A stretch of 64,000 bases of DNA. It comes from Natronococcus amylolyticus DSM 10524. GTDB taxonomy: Archaea > Halobacteriota > Halobacteria > Halobacteriales > Natrialbaceae. The stretch covers positions 53,005 to 117,004 of the forward strand of contig NZ_AOIB01000025.1 in NCBI RefSeq assembly GCF_000337675.1, written 5' to 3'. The notes beneath the pieces are model-generated. The model worked only from the letters and a program-made list of their open reading frames with translations. It did not search any database and was not told the DNA's origin. The translations under genes were made by a program, and so were the position numbers. Positions 1-8,871 of the stretch are shown piece after piece. Position 1 is the stretch's first letter, and the number at the start of each line of letters is the position of its first letter.

Positions 1-2297
1 ATCGCGGTCTCGCCGGCCTCGAGGTCGGCCTCGTACCCCTGGGGGGTCGGCCAGTCGCGGACGTGGATGCTCGTTTCGGCGAGGTCTCCGCTCTCTCGCG
101 GCTCCGCCGCTCGATCTTCCGAGGCGCGTTGCGCCTCGCTGTAGCGCGCCTGCCAGATTTCCTCCGTGACGTGGGGGAGGAACGGCGCCCACAGCTCGAG
201 GAACGTGCGATGGGCGGTTCGCAGCGCGTACTGCGTCGAGGGGTTGTCCTCGCGCTCCTTCGCGATCTCGAGGTAGTCGTCGCAGAACGTGTTCCAGAAG
301 AAGGTTCTGAGACGGTCGCGAGCCTTTGCGAACTCGTAGGCCTCGAGGTGGTCGGTTAGCTCGTCAACGGCGTCGTCCAGCTCCGCAAGGAGCCAGCGGT
401 CAATCGCCTCGAGTTCGGCCGGCTCCTCGGGAGCTGCGGGTGCCAGATTGTCGACGAGCTTCGAGGCGTTCCAGAGCTTGCGTAGTAGTTTCTCGCCCGC
501 GGTGAGGTCCTTCTCCTGGTAGGGGAAGTCGTCACCGACTGCGGCGCTGGCCGCCCAGAACCGCACCGCGTCGACGGGATACTCCGCGAGCACCTCCTCG
601 GGGGCGACGACGTTGCCCTTCGATTTCGACATCTTCTCGCGGTTCTCGTCCAAGACGTGGCCGTTGATCAGCGTCGCGTCGAACGGCACCTCGCCGGTGT
701 GCTCGTAGCACTTGACGATCGTGTGGAACAGCCAGAACGAGATGATGTCGTGGCCCTGGGGACGCAGATCGAACGGGTAGAGTTCAGGGTTGTCCATCGT
801 GAACTCCTGGGCCTCTTCGTCCCAGTCCCAGCCCGCGTTGATCAGCGGCGTCAGCGAGGAGGTCGCCCACGTGTCGAAGACGTCCTCCTCGGGGTCGAAC
901 GTGTCGTTGCCGCACTCGGGACAGGTGTCGATCGGCGGCTCGTCGCTCAGTGGATCGACCGGCAGGTCCTTCCGACGAGCCATGACCTCGTGGTCGCACT
1001 CGCTGCAGTACCAGACCGGGAACGGGATCCCCGAGTCGCGCTGGCGGGAGATCAGCCAGTCCCACTCGAGGCCCTCGATCCAGTGTCGGTAGCGCGAGAA
1101 CATCTTCTCGGGGTACCAGTCCATCTCGCGGCCGGCCTCGAGGTACTCCTCCTTGTGGTCGAGAATCTCGACGTACCACTGCTTGGAGACGCGGTACTCG
1201 ACGGGCGTCTCGCAGCGTTCGTGGACCTGCACGGCGTGGGAGATCTCCCAGCGATCGCGCAGGGCGCCCTCGTCCTCGAGGTCCTCGACGATGGCTTCGC
1301 GGGCCTCCTCGGTCGACATGCCCTCGTAGTCGCCGGCCAGCTCGGTCATCGTCGCGGACTCGTCGATCGCCACTCGGAGCGGCAGGTCGTGGGCCTGGTA
1401 CCACTCGATGTCGTTCTGGTCGCCGAACGTACAGCACATGACGACGCCGCTGCCTTTCTCCATGTCGACGCGGTCGTCGGCGATGATCGGCACCTCGTGG
1501 CCGAAGATCGGCACTCGAGCGGTTTCGCCGACGAGGTCCTGGTTCGCCTCGTCGTCGGGGTGGACGAAGACGGAGACGCAGGCCGGGATCAGTTCTGGAC
1601 GGGTCGTCGAGATGACGAACTCCTCGCGGTCCGTGCCGTCGCTAGCAACGCCGAACGCGATGTCGTTGAAGTGCGAGCCGCGCTCGTCGTCCTCCATCTC
1701 GACCTGCGAGATCGCGGTCTCGCAGTCGGGACACCAGATCGCGGGCGCTTTCTTCCGATACTCGCGTCCCTTCTCGTAGAGATCGAGGAAGGAGAGCTGC
1801 GAGACGCGCCGAACGCGGGGTTCGATCGTCTTGTAGGTGTGACCCCAGTCGATCGAACAGCCAAGTCCCTGCATCTTGTCGGTAAACTCGGCCTCGTACT
1901 CCTCGCAGACCTCGCGACAGAGCTTCTGGAACTCGCGGCGTTCGTAATCCTGGTGGCGGATGTCCAGTTCTTTCTCGGTCAGCCGTTCGCTGGCGATCCC
2001 GTTGTCGTCGTAGCCGAACGGGAAGAGGACGTCGCCGTCGTGCATCCGCTGGAACCGGGCCGCGAAGTCCTGGATCGTGTGGCCGTAGAGGTGGCCCATG
2101 TGGAGGCTTCCGGAGACCGTCGGCGGCGGCGTGTCGATCGCGTAAGTGGTGTTGGGATCCTGTCCAGGGTCGCCGTCGTAGGCGTAGACCTCGGCGTCGA
2201 CCCAGCGATTCTGCCAGCGGTTTTCGACGGCTTCGGGGTCGTAGCCGCCTTCGAGGCTCGGCTCCTCTCGCTCGCGGGTTTCGGGGTCCGTACTCAT
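1..2297 (-). CDS. valS: Valyl-tRNA synthetase (C-terminus beyond window)
   Basis: Class I aminoacyl-tRNA synthetase that charges tRNA-Val in the cytoplasm. Read on the minus strand from ATG at 2297, the frame is open to base 1, so about 765 residues are present and roughly the last hundred (rest of the anticodon-binding region) lie outside. The class I signature appears as HMGH at residues 66-69 after TPPPTVSGSL, and the second signature as KMSKSKGN near residue 555. Zinc-ribbon-like cysteine pairs (WCPDC, YCSEC, TCPEC) interrupt the catalytic and editing domains, as is usual in archaeal ValRS. All plus-strand open frames over it are antisense shadows typical of GC-rich DNA. Identification is firm; only the 3' end is unseen. 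Confidence 0.96.
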   Translation of the reverse strand, partial: MSTDPETREREEPSLEGGYDPEAVENRWQNRWVDAEVYAYDGDPGQDPNTTYAIDTPPPTVSGSLHMGHLYGHTIQDFAARFQRMHDGDVLFPFGYDDNGIASERLTEKELDIRHQDYERREFQKLCREVCEEYEAEFTDKMQGLGCSIDWGHTYKTIEPRVRRVSQLSFLDLYEKGREYRKKAPAIWCPDCETAISQVEMEDDERGSHFNDIAFGVASDGTDREEFVISTTRPELIPACVSVFVHPDDEANQDLVGETARVPIFGHEVPIIADDRVDMEKGSGVVMCCTFGDQNDIEWYQAHDLPLRVAIDESATMTELAGDYEGMSTEEAREAIVEDLEDEGALRDRWEISHAVQVHERCETPVEYRVSKQWYVEILDHKEEYLEAGREMDWYPEKMFSRYRHWIEGLEWDWLISRQRDSGIPFPVWYCSECDHEVMARRKDLPVDPLSDEPPIDTCPECGNDTFDPEEDVFDTWATSSLTPLINAGWDWDEEAQEFTMDNPELYPFDLRPQGHDIISFWLFHTIVKCYEHTGEVPFDATLINGHVLDENREKMSKSKGNVVAPEEVLAEYPVDAVRFWAASAAVGDDFPYQEKDLTAGEKLLRKLWNASKLVDNLAPAAPEEPAELEAIDRWLLAELDDAVDELTDHLEAYEFAKARDRLRTFFWNTFCDDYLEIAKEREDNPSTQYALRTAHRTFLELWAPFLPHVTEEIWQARYSEAQRASEDRAAEPRESGDLAETSIHVRDWPTPQGYEADLEAGETA

Positions 2298-2538
2298 GCT
2301 CTCACCGCCCGAGGGGGGCGTCGTCGGTGCGTCGTCGTGGGGAGGATTCGATCGTACATACCGGTCGTTGTCGGTGAATGCTGGTCGGCTACAATACATC
2401 CGTCGATACGGGGTTGGCGTGTGGGGCTACGGAGCCCCTACGAAAACGACGTCGCGGAACGCGCCGGGTCCGACAGCGCGGATCATAGCACTACTTCCGC
2501 GCGGGCGCTGTTAGGTGTTTCGCGTCGCTCGAGTGGAG
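2298..2538. other. Intergenic region upstream of valS with a small hairpin
   Basis: No convincing gene. It holds the 5' flank of valS and the 3' flank of the next minus-strand gene. A perfect 6-base stem with a 4-base loop (GGGGCT acgg AGCCCC) lies at 2423-2438; without a T tract its role as terminator or leader structure is only a guess. Confidence 0.4.
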
Positions 2539-3177
2539 TTAGCCGGAAAGCCGAATCACGGCTCGAGACGGCGTCGGTCGGTGAAGCTCGCCCTCGAGGT
2601 AGGTCGCCAGCCGCTCGAGGAACTGGTCGTCGACGTCCGCCTCGCCGCCGACGGCGAGGTCGATTCGGTCGTGCTGTCCGGGATCGTGTTCACCCTGCAT
2701 CACGAGCGAGAACAGCTCCCGCGGGGTGACGGGGTCGCCGGCGTCGAGGCGTTCGGCGACGCCCTCGAGGGTCGATTCGACGCTGGTTTCGACCTCGAAC
2801 GTGACGTCGACGGAGACGTTCGCGCCGCGTCTCGAGGCGGCACAGGCCTCTTCGGAGTGGCGGACGGCCGGCACCAGCACGTCCGCGAAGTCGAGTCCTT
2901 GCTCGTCAGTCCCGACGTAGGCGAACGCGAGCATGGCCTTGAGCCCGTCCAGCGCGTCCGCGTCGCTCGTCAGTTCCTCGAAGACCTGCTGGCGATCCTT
3001 CGCCGAGAGCGTGTGCAACAGCAGGTCGAAATCGAGGATCGCGTCGACGACGCGTCGGCGGACGCGCGCCTCGGCGTTTCGCCGGGACTGCTCGTGGCCC
3101 ATTTCCCGTTCACCGAGCAGAAACGCCCGATCGGCCGGCGTCAACATCCCTCGGTCGCGGTCGATATCGGTGTTCAT
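2539..3177 (-). CDS. Conserved haloarchaeal protein of unknown function (LTPADRAFL motif)
   Basis: About 212 residues, acidic, soluble, no signal peptide. The N-terminus carries the motif IDRDRGMLTPADRAFLLGE followed by an Arg-rich helix, a pattern I recognise from haloarchaeal proteins annotated only as hypothetical. The middle is helical; the C-terminal part ends in a basic tail. I chose the ATG at 3177 because the family usually begins a few residues before IDRDRG; an upstream ATG at 3201 would add eight residues. It is divergent from the RND exporter and lies behind valS on the same strand with a 241-base gap. I cannot assign a function. Confidence 0.7.
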   Translation of the reverse strand: MNTDIDRDRGMLTPADRAFLLGEREMGHEQSRRNAEARVRRRVVDAILDFDLLLHTLSAKDRQQVFEELTSDADALDGLKAMLAFAYVGTDEQGLDFADVLVPAVRHSEEACAASRRGANVSVDVTFEVETSVESTLEGVAERLDAGDPVTPRELFSLVMQGEHDPGQHDRIDLAVGGEADVDDQFLERLATYLEGELHRPTPSRAVIRLSG

Positions 3178-3380
3178 AATCGGGTTCCGATTATACGACA
3201 TTGGCTTCTATGCGAACCGATATGAACGCTTGGGTTCGAGGGATGTACATGATCGCCAGCGAACGGTCGGGCGTCGACGTTTCGGACTCCTCTCTCGAGG
3301 ATCGAGCGTCGCCCGGCCCCCGACGAGCCGCTCGAAAGCCGGCTTCCGACGCATCAGTACACCGCAGGGGACGATAACGA

Positions 3381-5993
3381 ATGGGCGGGTCGATTGCCGA
3401 CCGCTACGCCGACCTGATCGTCTCCCACAGCAAGCTGGTCGTCCTGCTCGTGCTCGTGCTCACCGCCGTCGTCGCCGCCGGCGCCGCGATCGGCGAGAGC
3501 GAGGACGGCGAGATCGGCCAGTTCGAGACCGACTCCGAGGAGACCGAGGCCCTCGAGGAGATCGACGAGACCTACGGAACGGATGACCGGGTCGTGGCCC
3601 AACTCGTCGTCCGGGACGAAGGCGGCGACGTGCTCACGCGCGAGTCGTTGCTCGAGGGACTGTACCTGCAACAGGAGGTCCGCGAGAACGAGTCCCTGAA
3701 CGAGACGCTCGCCGACGAGGGGTTCGTCGCCCTCGAGAACGTCGTCGCGACCGGTGCCGTCTTCGAGGACCGCGCGGCCGAAGCCGAGGGCCCCCCTGAC
3801 ACCAGCGAGCCCACGCTCGAGGAGCAGATCGAGGTGCTCGAGGACCGCTCGGACGAAGAGGTCGAGGAGCTACTGGCCGACGTCCTCGACCCTGACGCGG
3901 ACAACCAGGGTGAGGACCCATACGAGTTCCTGCCGAGCGACTACGAGCCGGGGTCGACGACGGCCGAGTCACGGATCGCCTTCCTCTTCCAGGTCGACGA
4001 CAGCGGCGAGGACGACGATCCGGAGGCCGCCTACGCGGCCCAGGTCGAGATCGACGGCCTCGTCGAGGACCGCTTCGACGACGCCTTCCTCTTCGGCCAG
4101 GGCGTCACCGACGAGGCCTCGAGCAACGCCGTCGGCGACAGCTTCGCGATCATCACCCCCGTCGCGCTCGTGCTCGTGTTGTTCGCGCTCGGGGTCGCCT
4201 ACCGCGACGTCGTCGACGTGATGGTCAGTCTGTTCGGAATCGGCGTCGTGATGGCCTGGCTCGCCGGCATCCTCGGCTGGCTCGAGATTCCCACGAGCCA
4301 GCTGCTGATCGCGGTTCCGTTCCTGCTGATCGGGCTCAGCATCGACTACTCGTTACACGTTATCATGCGATCACGGGAGGCGAGGGCTGGCGTTCTCGAG
4401 CGCGACACGCGCGGAGGCGCCGATCCGGAAACGGTCGAAGAACCGGCCGCTGACGGAGGAAACGACGAGCGAACAGTCCGAAACGGAATGCGCCTCGGCC
4501 TGGCCGGCGTCGTCCTCGCGCTCGCGGCCGCGACGTTCTCGACTGGGGTCGGCTTCCTCTCGAACGTCGTCAGCCCCCTGCCCGCGATCCAGGACTTCGC
4601 GATCCTCTCGGCGGGCGGGATCCTCGCGACGTTCGTCGCCTTCGCCGTCCTCGTCCCCGCGCTGAAGGTCGAGGTGGACGACCTGCTCGAGGGACGGTTC
4701 GGAATCGATCGGCAGAAGGACCCCTTCGGACGGAGCGCAGGTCCGGTTAACCGCGCGCTCTCGGGGGTCGTCTCGCTGGTCCAGCGCGCGCCGCTGGCCG
4801 TCGTCGCCGTCGCGCTGCTGCTCGCGATCGGCGGGGCCTACGGCGCCACGGGGATCGACACCGAGTTCAACGAGGCCGACTTCCTGCCCGAGGACGCCCC
4901 TGACTGGGCGAAGTCGCTCCCGGGGCCGCTGGCGCCCGACACGTACACGATCAGCGACGACGCCGCCTACCTCGGCGACAACTTCCAGGAGCAAGGGGAG
5001 GGGAGTCAGGCCCAGATACTGATACGCGGGGACGTTACCGATCCCGCGACGCTGGCCGCGATTGAGAACGGAACGGCTGGAATCGACGGCGACTCGAGCG
5101 GCACGATCGCGACCGGGCCGGGCGGCGAACCCTCTATTGAAAGTCCGGTTTCGGTGATCCAGGAGGTCGCCGACGAGAACGAGTCCGTCGCCGCGGCTCT
5201 GGAGGAGCGCGACACGGACGGCGATGGACTGCCCGACGAGGACCTCGAGGGGCTGTACGACGAACTGTACGAGGCCGACGAGGACGCGGCCGCTACCGTG
5301 TTGTACCGCACCGACGACGGCGAGTACGAGACCGCGCGGATGCTCGTCGACGTCCGCGGCGACGCCTCCGCGCAGGCCGTCGCCGACGACACGCGCGCTC
5401 TCGCGAGCGTCATCGAGGCCGACGCCCCGGTGTCGGCGATCGCCACCGGCGGCCCCGTGACGAACGCCGTCGTCCAGGACGCGCTGCTCGAGACGCTCGT
5501 CCAGGCCTTCGCGGTCACGCTCGTCGTGATTCTGGTCTTCCTGACGGTGCTGTACTGGGTGCGCCACCGCGCGCTCACACTGGGGGCGATCACGCTCGCC
5601 CCGGTGGTCGCTGCGCTGGCGTGGCTGCTCGGGACGATGGCCCTGCTCGACGTCCCTTTCAACAGCGAGACGGCCGTCATCACGAGCCTCGCGATCGGGC
5701 TCGGCGTCGACTACAGCATCCACGTCGGCGAGCGATTTCAGGACGAGTCGAACCGTCGCGACTCCCTGCAGGATGCCCTCGCCGCGACGGTCACCGGTAC
5801 CGGCGGGGCGCTCTTGGGCAGCGCGCTGACCACGGCGGCCGGCTTCGGCGTGCTCGCGCTCGCGCTGGCGCCGCCGCTCCAGCGGTTCGGGCTCGTGACG
5901 GGGCTGAGCATCATCTTCGCCTTTATCGCCTGCCTCACCGTGTTGCCGTGTCTGCTCGTGGTTCGGGAACGCGTCCTCGAGCGAGTCGCCTGA
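3381..5993 (+). CDS. RND superfamily (MMPL/SSD-like) membrane exporter
   Basis: 870-residue membrane protein with the two-fold repeat of RND permeases. One membrane helix is at about 16-37, followed by a large acidic extracellular loop, a five-helix bundle at about 260-450 containing the sterol-sensing-like stretch with GLSIDYSLH, a second helix near 480, a second acidic loop, and a second bundle at about 715-865 containing GLGVDYSIH. The twin G-x-D-Y-S-x-H motifs mark the intramembrane proton-relay segments of the two halves. The loops are extremely acidic, as expected outside a halophile. Substrate is unknown; related archaeal proteins are annotated as MMPL or hydrophobe/amphiphile exporters. 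It stands alone, divergent from the upstream gene. Confidence 0.9.
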   Translation: MGGSIADRYADLIVSHSKLVVLLVLVLTAVVAAGAAIGESEDGEIGQFETDSEETEALEEIDETYGTDDRVVAQLVVRDEGGDVLTRESLLEGLYLQQEVRENESLNETLADEGFVALENVVATGAVFEDRAAEAEGPPDTSEPTLEEQIEVLEDRSDEEVEELLADVLDPDADNQGEDPYEFLPSDYEPGSTTAESRIAFLFQVDDSGEDDDPEAAYAAQVEIDGLVEDRFDDAFLFGQGVTDEASSNAVGDSFAIITPVALVLVLFALGVAYRDVVDVMVSLFGIGVVMAWLAGILGWLEIPTSQLLIAVPFLLIGLSIDYSLHVIMRSREARAGVLERDTRGGADPETVEEPAADGGNDERTVRNGMRLGLAGVVLALAAATFSTGVGFLSNVVSPLPAIQDFAILSAGGILATFVAFAVLVPALKVEVDDLLEGRFGIDRQKDPFGRSAGPVNRALSGVVSLVQRAPLAVVAVALLLAIGGAYGATGIDTEFNEADFLPEDAPDWAKSLPGPLAPDTYTISDDAAYLGDNFQEQGEGSQAQILIRGDVTDPATLAAIENGTAGIDGDSSGTIATGPGGEPSIESPVSVIQEVADENESVAAALEERDTDGDGLPDEDLEGLYDELYEADEDAAATVLYRTDDGEYETARMLVDVRGDASAQAVADDTRALASVIEADAPVSAIATGGPVTNAVVQDALLETLVQAFAVTLVVILVFLTVLYWVRHRALTLGAITLAPVVAALAWLLGTMALLDVPFNSETAVITSLAIGLGVDYSIHVGERFQDESNRRDSLQDALAATVTGTGGALLGSALTTAAGFGVLALALAPPLQRFGLVTGLSIIFAFIACLTVLPCLLVVRERVLERVA

Positions 5994-6190
5994 GACACGG
6001 CCGCGGACACCGCTTTCGATAGCTGCTCTCGGTCATCGTCGGCTGCGCCAGCAGTTCGAATGGTCTTGTTTGTAGAGCACAAATAACACCACTGACTGAA
6101 GTAGGTACAGGACGCACTGGTACGGTAAATGGTACTGTAGTCCAGAATCCGTCCAGGTTCAGATTCGTAGAATTGGGAAATTTGAGCAAT

Positions 6191-6198
6191 ACTTATTA
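6191..6198 (+). promoter_or_regulatory. TATA box of the VKOR-like gene
   Basis: ACTTATTA centred about 29 bases before the ATG at 6224, placing transcription start at or next to the start codon (leaderless mRNA). Confidence 0.6.
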
Positions 6199-6223
6199 CA
6201 CTGGACGACAGAGGTAGTATTGT

Positions 6224-6859
6224 ATGTCAATCGAAAACCCCCGGCGGCTGTCGTTCGACTACGAGTGGGAGTACTCCCCGCAGGTGACGTCTTTATTTAG
6301 TGTCTTCACGCTCGTTGCCGTACTCGGATGGCTGGTGACGGTCATGCTGACGGCGATCCACCTGTTCGCACTTCCAGCAATACCTCCTGACGCACCGGTC
6401 CAGGGAAGCATCGAAGTGATCACGAGTCCGTGGGCGTACGTCTTCGGCGTTCCGCTCGCGACGCTCGGCGGGTTCTACTACCTGACGACGATCGGACTCG
6501 CGCTCTGGTGGTTCGACACCCGCCATCCGCTGGTGATCAAGATCCTGACGCCGATCACCGCGAGCGGCGTGGTCTTCTCGTCGTACTTCGTCTACCTGCA
6601 GCTGGGCGTGATCGGCGAGATCTGCCCGTTCTGCATGGTGTCCGCCGGCGCGACCGTCGCCCTGTTCGGCCTCGAGCTGGCGATCCTGCGAACGAGTTCG
6701 ACGCCCTCGATCTCGAGTATGACCGGCGATTTCGGAAACCTGCTCGGACGAACGAACGTCGCGTTGATCGTGGTGACGGTCCTCGTCGGACTCGCCACGC
6801 TCGCCGGACTGTTCGCAGTTCCGCTCCTGCCGCTCCCGGACGCGGTTCCGTTCGTCTAA
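6224..6859 (+). CDS. Vitamin K epoxide reductase (VKOR)-like membrane thiol oxidoreductase
   Basis: 211 residues with about five membrane helices (near 25-50, 72-97, 104-128, 138-156, 178-200). VKOR homologues reoxidise DsbA-like thioredoxins using quinone. The redox motif C134-P-F-C137 sits at the start of the fourth helix, and the stretch V-x-x-S-P-W-A-Y-V-F-G-V-P (about 65-77) matches the conserved VKOR loop. However the cysteine expected just before V-x-x-S is serine (S62), and no other loop cysteine is present, so the electron shuttle pair is missing. No thioredoxin partner is adjacent. Best read as a VKOR-family protein working with an external thiol partner or with altered function. 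Confidence 0.8.
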   Translation: MSIENPRRLSFDYEWEYSPQVTSLFSVFTLVAVLGWLVTVMLTAIHLFALPAIPPDAPVQGSIEVITSPWAYVFGVPLATLGGFYYLTTIGLALWWFDTRHPLVIKILTPITASGVVFSSYFVYLQLGVIGEICPFCMVSAGATVALFGLELAILRTSSTPSISSMTGDFGNLLGRTNVALIVVTVLVGLATLAGLFAVPLLPLPDAVPFV

Positions 6860-6975
6860 CTCCCCGACCGATTCGTTCGTCGTCGTCTTCGAAGGATGCA
6901 CTCGATCGAGTCGAGGTCGAACCACCCGCCTGTGCCGTCCGATGAGTTATGATCGTTCACGTGGGTGTTTCGTGC

Positions 6976-8340
6976 ATGGAGACGGCACCGAACCTGGCCG
7001 ACTACGAGGGGCTCTCGAAGGTTTTCGAGTGGGACAGCATCTACGCCGACGCCGACTGGGACGCACCCGACGAGATCAACGTCGCCCACGAGGTCTGTGA
7101 CCGCTACCGGACCGACCGGGGCACCGTCGCGCTGTACTTCGTCGGGGACGACGGCGAGCGCGAGCGGATCACGTTCTGGGAGCTCGCACAGTGGTCGAAC
7201 GGCTTCGCGAACGTCCTCGAGACCCTCGGGGTCGAGCGCGGCGACCGCGTCTTCGGCTACACGCCCCGAATCCCCGAGCAGTACGTCGCGATGCTTGGCT
7301 CCCTGAAGGCCGGCTGCGTCTACGGCGGGATCGAGCCGCAGCTCGGCACCGACGAGGTCGCCTACCGGCTCGCGGACGCCGAAGCGAGCGTCGTCGTCAC
7401 GACGCCCGAGAACCGCGATACCCTCGAGACGGCCCTCGAGGACGTCCCCTCGGTCGAGCACGTGATCGTCGTCAGCGACGACGGCGTCGGCGTTCGCCGG
7501 GGCGACGTGAGCTACTACGAGGCGATGGACCGGGCCGACAACGAGTACGAGACCGTCCGGACCGAGGGCTCGGACCCCGCGTTGCTGTACTACACCAGCG
7601 GTGCCACGGGGTCGGCGAAGGGAATCGTCCACGGCCACCGCTGGATCGTCGGCGTCGCCGCGGCCCAGCTGTACGCTGCGGACCTCCAGCAACACGAGAC
7701 CGACCTCTACTGGGGGGCCGGCGACCGGGGATGGCTCACCGCGCCCGTCAACGCGCTGGGCGTCTGGTTCTGGGGCCACAGCATCCTCGCCTACGGCGGC
7801 GGGTTCGATCCCGACACCTGGACCGCCCTGCTCGAGGAGTTCCCCGTCACCGTGCTCTCGGGGGTTCCCGCCCACTACCGTCGGCTGCGCGAGGAGGCCG
7901 ACGACCTCGAGCCCGACGACCTGGATCTCCACCGCGCGATGAGCACCGGCGACCCCCTCGAGGCCGAACTGATCGAGTGGGGCGAGCAGGCGCTGGGAAC
8001 GCCGATCGCCGACAGCTACGGCCAGGCCGAGACGGGCAACATGCTGATCAACACCTACCCCTCTATCGAGACCAGACCGGGCAGCATGGGGAAACCGCTG
8101 CCCGGCGTCGAAGCCAGCGTGGTCGATCCCGACACCGGCGACGAACTCGAGGTCGGTGAAACCGGCGAGATAGCCGTCAAAGGGGAGTTCCCATCCTTTT
8201 TCCTGGGGTACTGGGAGGACCCCGAGCGCACCGACGAGGCGTTCGTCGGCGACTGGTACCTGACTGGCGACCTCGGACGGATCGACGAGGACGGCTACTT
8301 CTGGTTCGAGGGCCGGGCCGACGACGCCGGCGAACGGTAA
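6976..8340 (+). CDS. Acyl-CoA synthetase (AMP-forming), C-terminal domain missing
   Basis: ANL-superfamily adenylate-forming enzyme of the acetyl/propionyl-CoA synthetase type, about 454 residues from ATG 6976 (ATG 6949 is an alternative). It has the P-loop YYTSGATGSAKGIVH, the aromatic stretch DRGWLTAPVNALG, DSYGQAETGNM (motif A5) and WYLTGDLGR (A7). The protein stops at FEGRADDAGER: the family normally continues from GRADD through the hinge into a domain of more than 100 residues with the catalytic lysine (motif A10). That domain is absent and the next 100 bases do not encode it, so thioester formation should be lost. Probably a decaying gene, possibly still capable of adenylation. Confidence 0.85.
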   Translation: METAPNLADYEGLSKVFEWDSIYADADWDAPDEINVAHEVCDRYRTDRGTVALYFVGDDGERERITFWELAQWSNGFANVLETLGVERGDRVFGYTPRIPEQYVAMLGSLKAGCVYGGIEPQLGTDEVAYRLADAEASVVVTTPENRDTLETALEDVPSVEHVIVVSDDGVGVRRGDVSYYEAMDRADNEYETVRTEGSDPALLYYTSGATGSAKGIVHGHRWIVGVAAAQLYAADLQQHETDLYWGAGDRGWLTAPVNALGVWFWGHSILAYGGGFDPDTWTALLEEFPVTVLSGVPAHYRRLREEADDLEPDDLDLHRAMSTGDPLEAELIEWGEQALGTPIADSYGQAETGNMLINTYPSIETRPGSMGKPLPGVEASVVDPDTGDELEVGETGEIAVKGEFPSFFLGYWEDPERTDEAFVGDWYLTGDLGRIDEDGYFWFEGRADDAGER

Positions 8341-8440
8341 CGCATGTCGGCTGATTCGTAGGGGCCTACTCTCGGGAACGCGATCGCCAGCGTCGGCTCG
8401 CAAATCAGGTGGTTCCTCGCCGAACGTGCTACTGCGAGCG

Positions 8441-8686
8441 TCAGTTGGTTTCGAGAATCAGCAGATCGTCACCGGCGTCGACCTCCTGTTCGTTTTCTGC
8501 GACGCACTTCGTGACCGTTCCGTCAGCCGGTGCCGTGATATCCTGAAAGTTCTTCATAACGCCGACCAGCCCGACGACATCTCCCTCGGTAACTTCGTCG
8601 CCTTCGTCAACGAAGGTCTCCTCGTCCGGATCCGGACGCGTATAAAAAACGCCGGGCATCGGTGACTGGATGTGTTCTGTCGTCAT
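8441..8686 (-). CDS. accB: Biotin carboxyl carrier protein of the 5-oxoprolinase cluster
   Basis: 81-residue single biotinyl/lipoyl domain. It begins with SPMPGVFY and has the attachment turn G-V-M-K-N with the modifiable lysine at about residue 45, ending in VDAGDDLLILE. The V-M-K turn differs from the A-M-K-M of ordinary acetyl-CoA carboxylase carriers; such V-M-K carriers are typical of AccB-like proteins next to pxpB/pxpC in bacteria. It is divergent from pxpB, with a 185-base shared promoter region, and faces the truncated acyl-CoA synthetase at its 3' end. Inferred role: carry carboxybiotin between the AccC-like enzyme at 10739 and the PxpB/PxpC pair. Confidence 0.85.
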   Translation of the reverse strand: MTTEHIQSPMPGVFYTRPDPDEETFVDEGDEVTEGDVVGLVGVMKNFQDITAPADGTVTKCVAENEQEVDAGDDLLILETN

Positions 8687-8871
8687 CTACGAAATCTTAC
8701 GATGCAGTATAGGCTCCGTGCATATAGACTTTGACAAAGCCAACCCAGCGACAGTCGCCCGCAAATCTGGCTGTAGCGGGCCGTTGGCGAAATTAGTACC
8801 TCCAGTGATAGTTCTACAGCCGCACTATAGTCGGTATCTATACAGTGGTAACCGTTCTCTCACCGGGTGGG
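8687..8871. promoter_or_regulatory. Divergent promoter region between biotin carrier and pxpB
   Basis: AT-richer stretch with several TATA-like elements (for example CTATAGTCGG and ATCTATACAG at 8823-8845 towards pxpB). It must hold the promoters of both divergent transcripts. No clear operator repeat was found. Confidence 0.45.

Noticed and set aside
657-2729. 690-codon plus-strand open frame over valS
   Set aside because: It is antisense to the certain valyl-tRNA synthetase; the protein has no family features and comes from GC-rich antisense codons.
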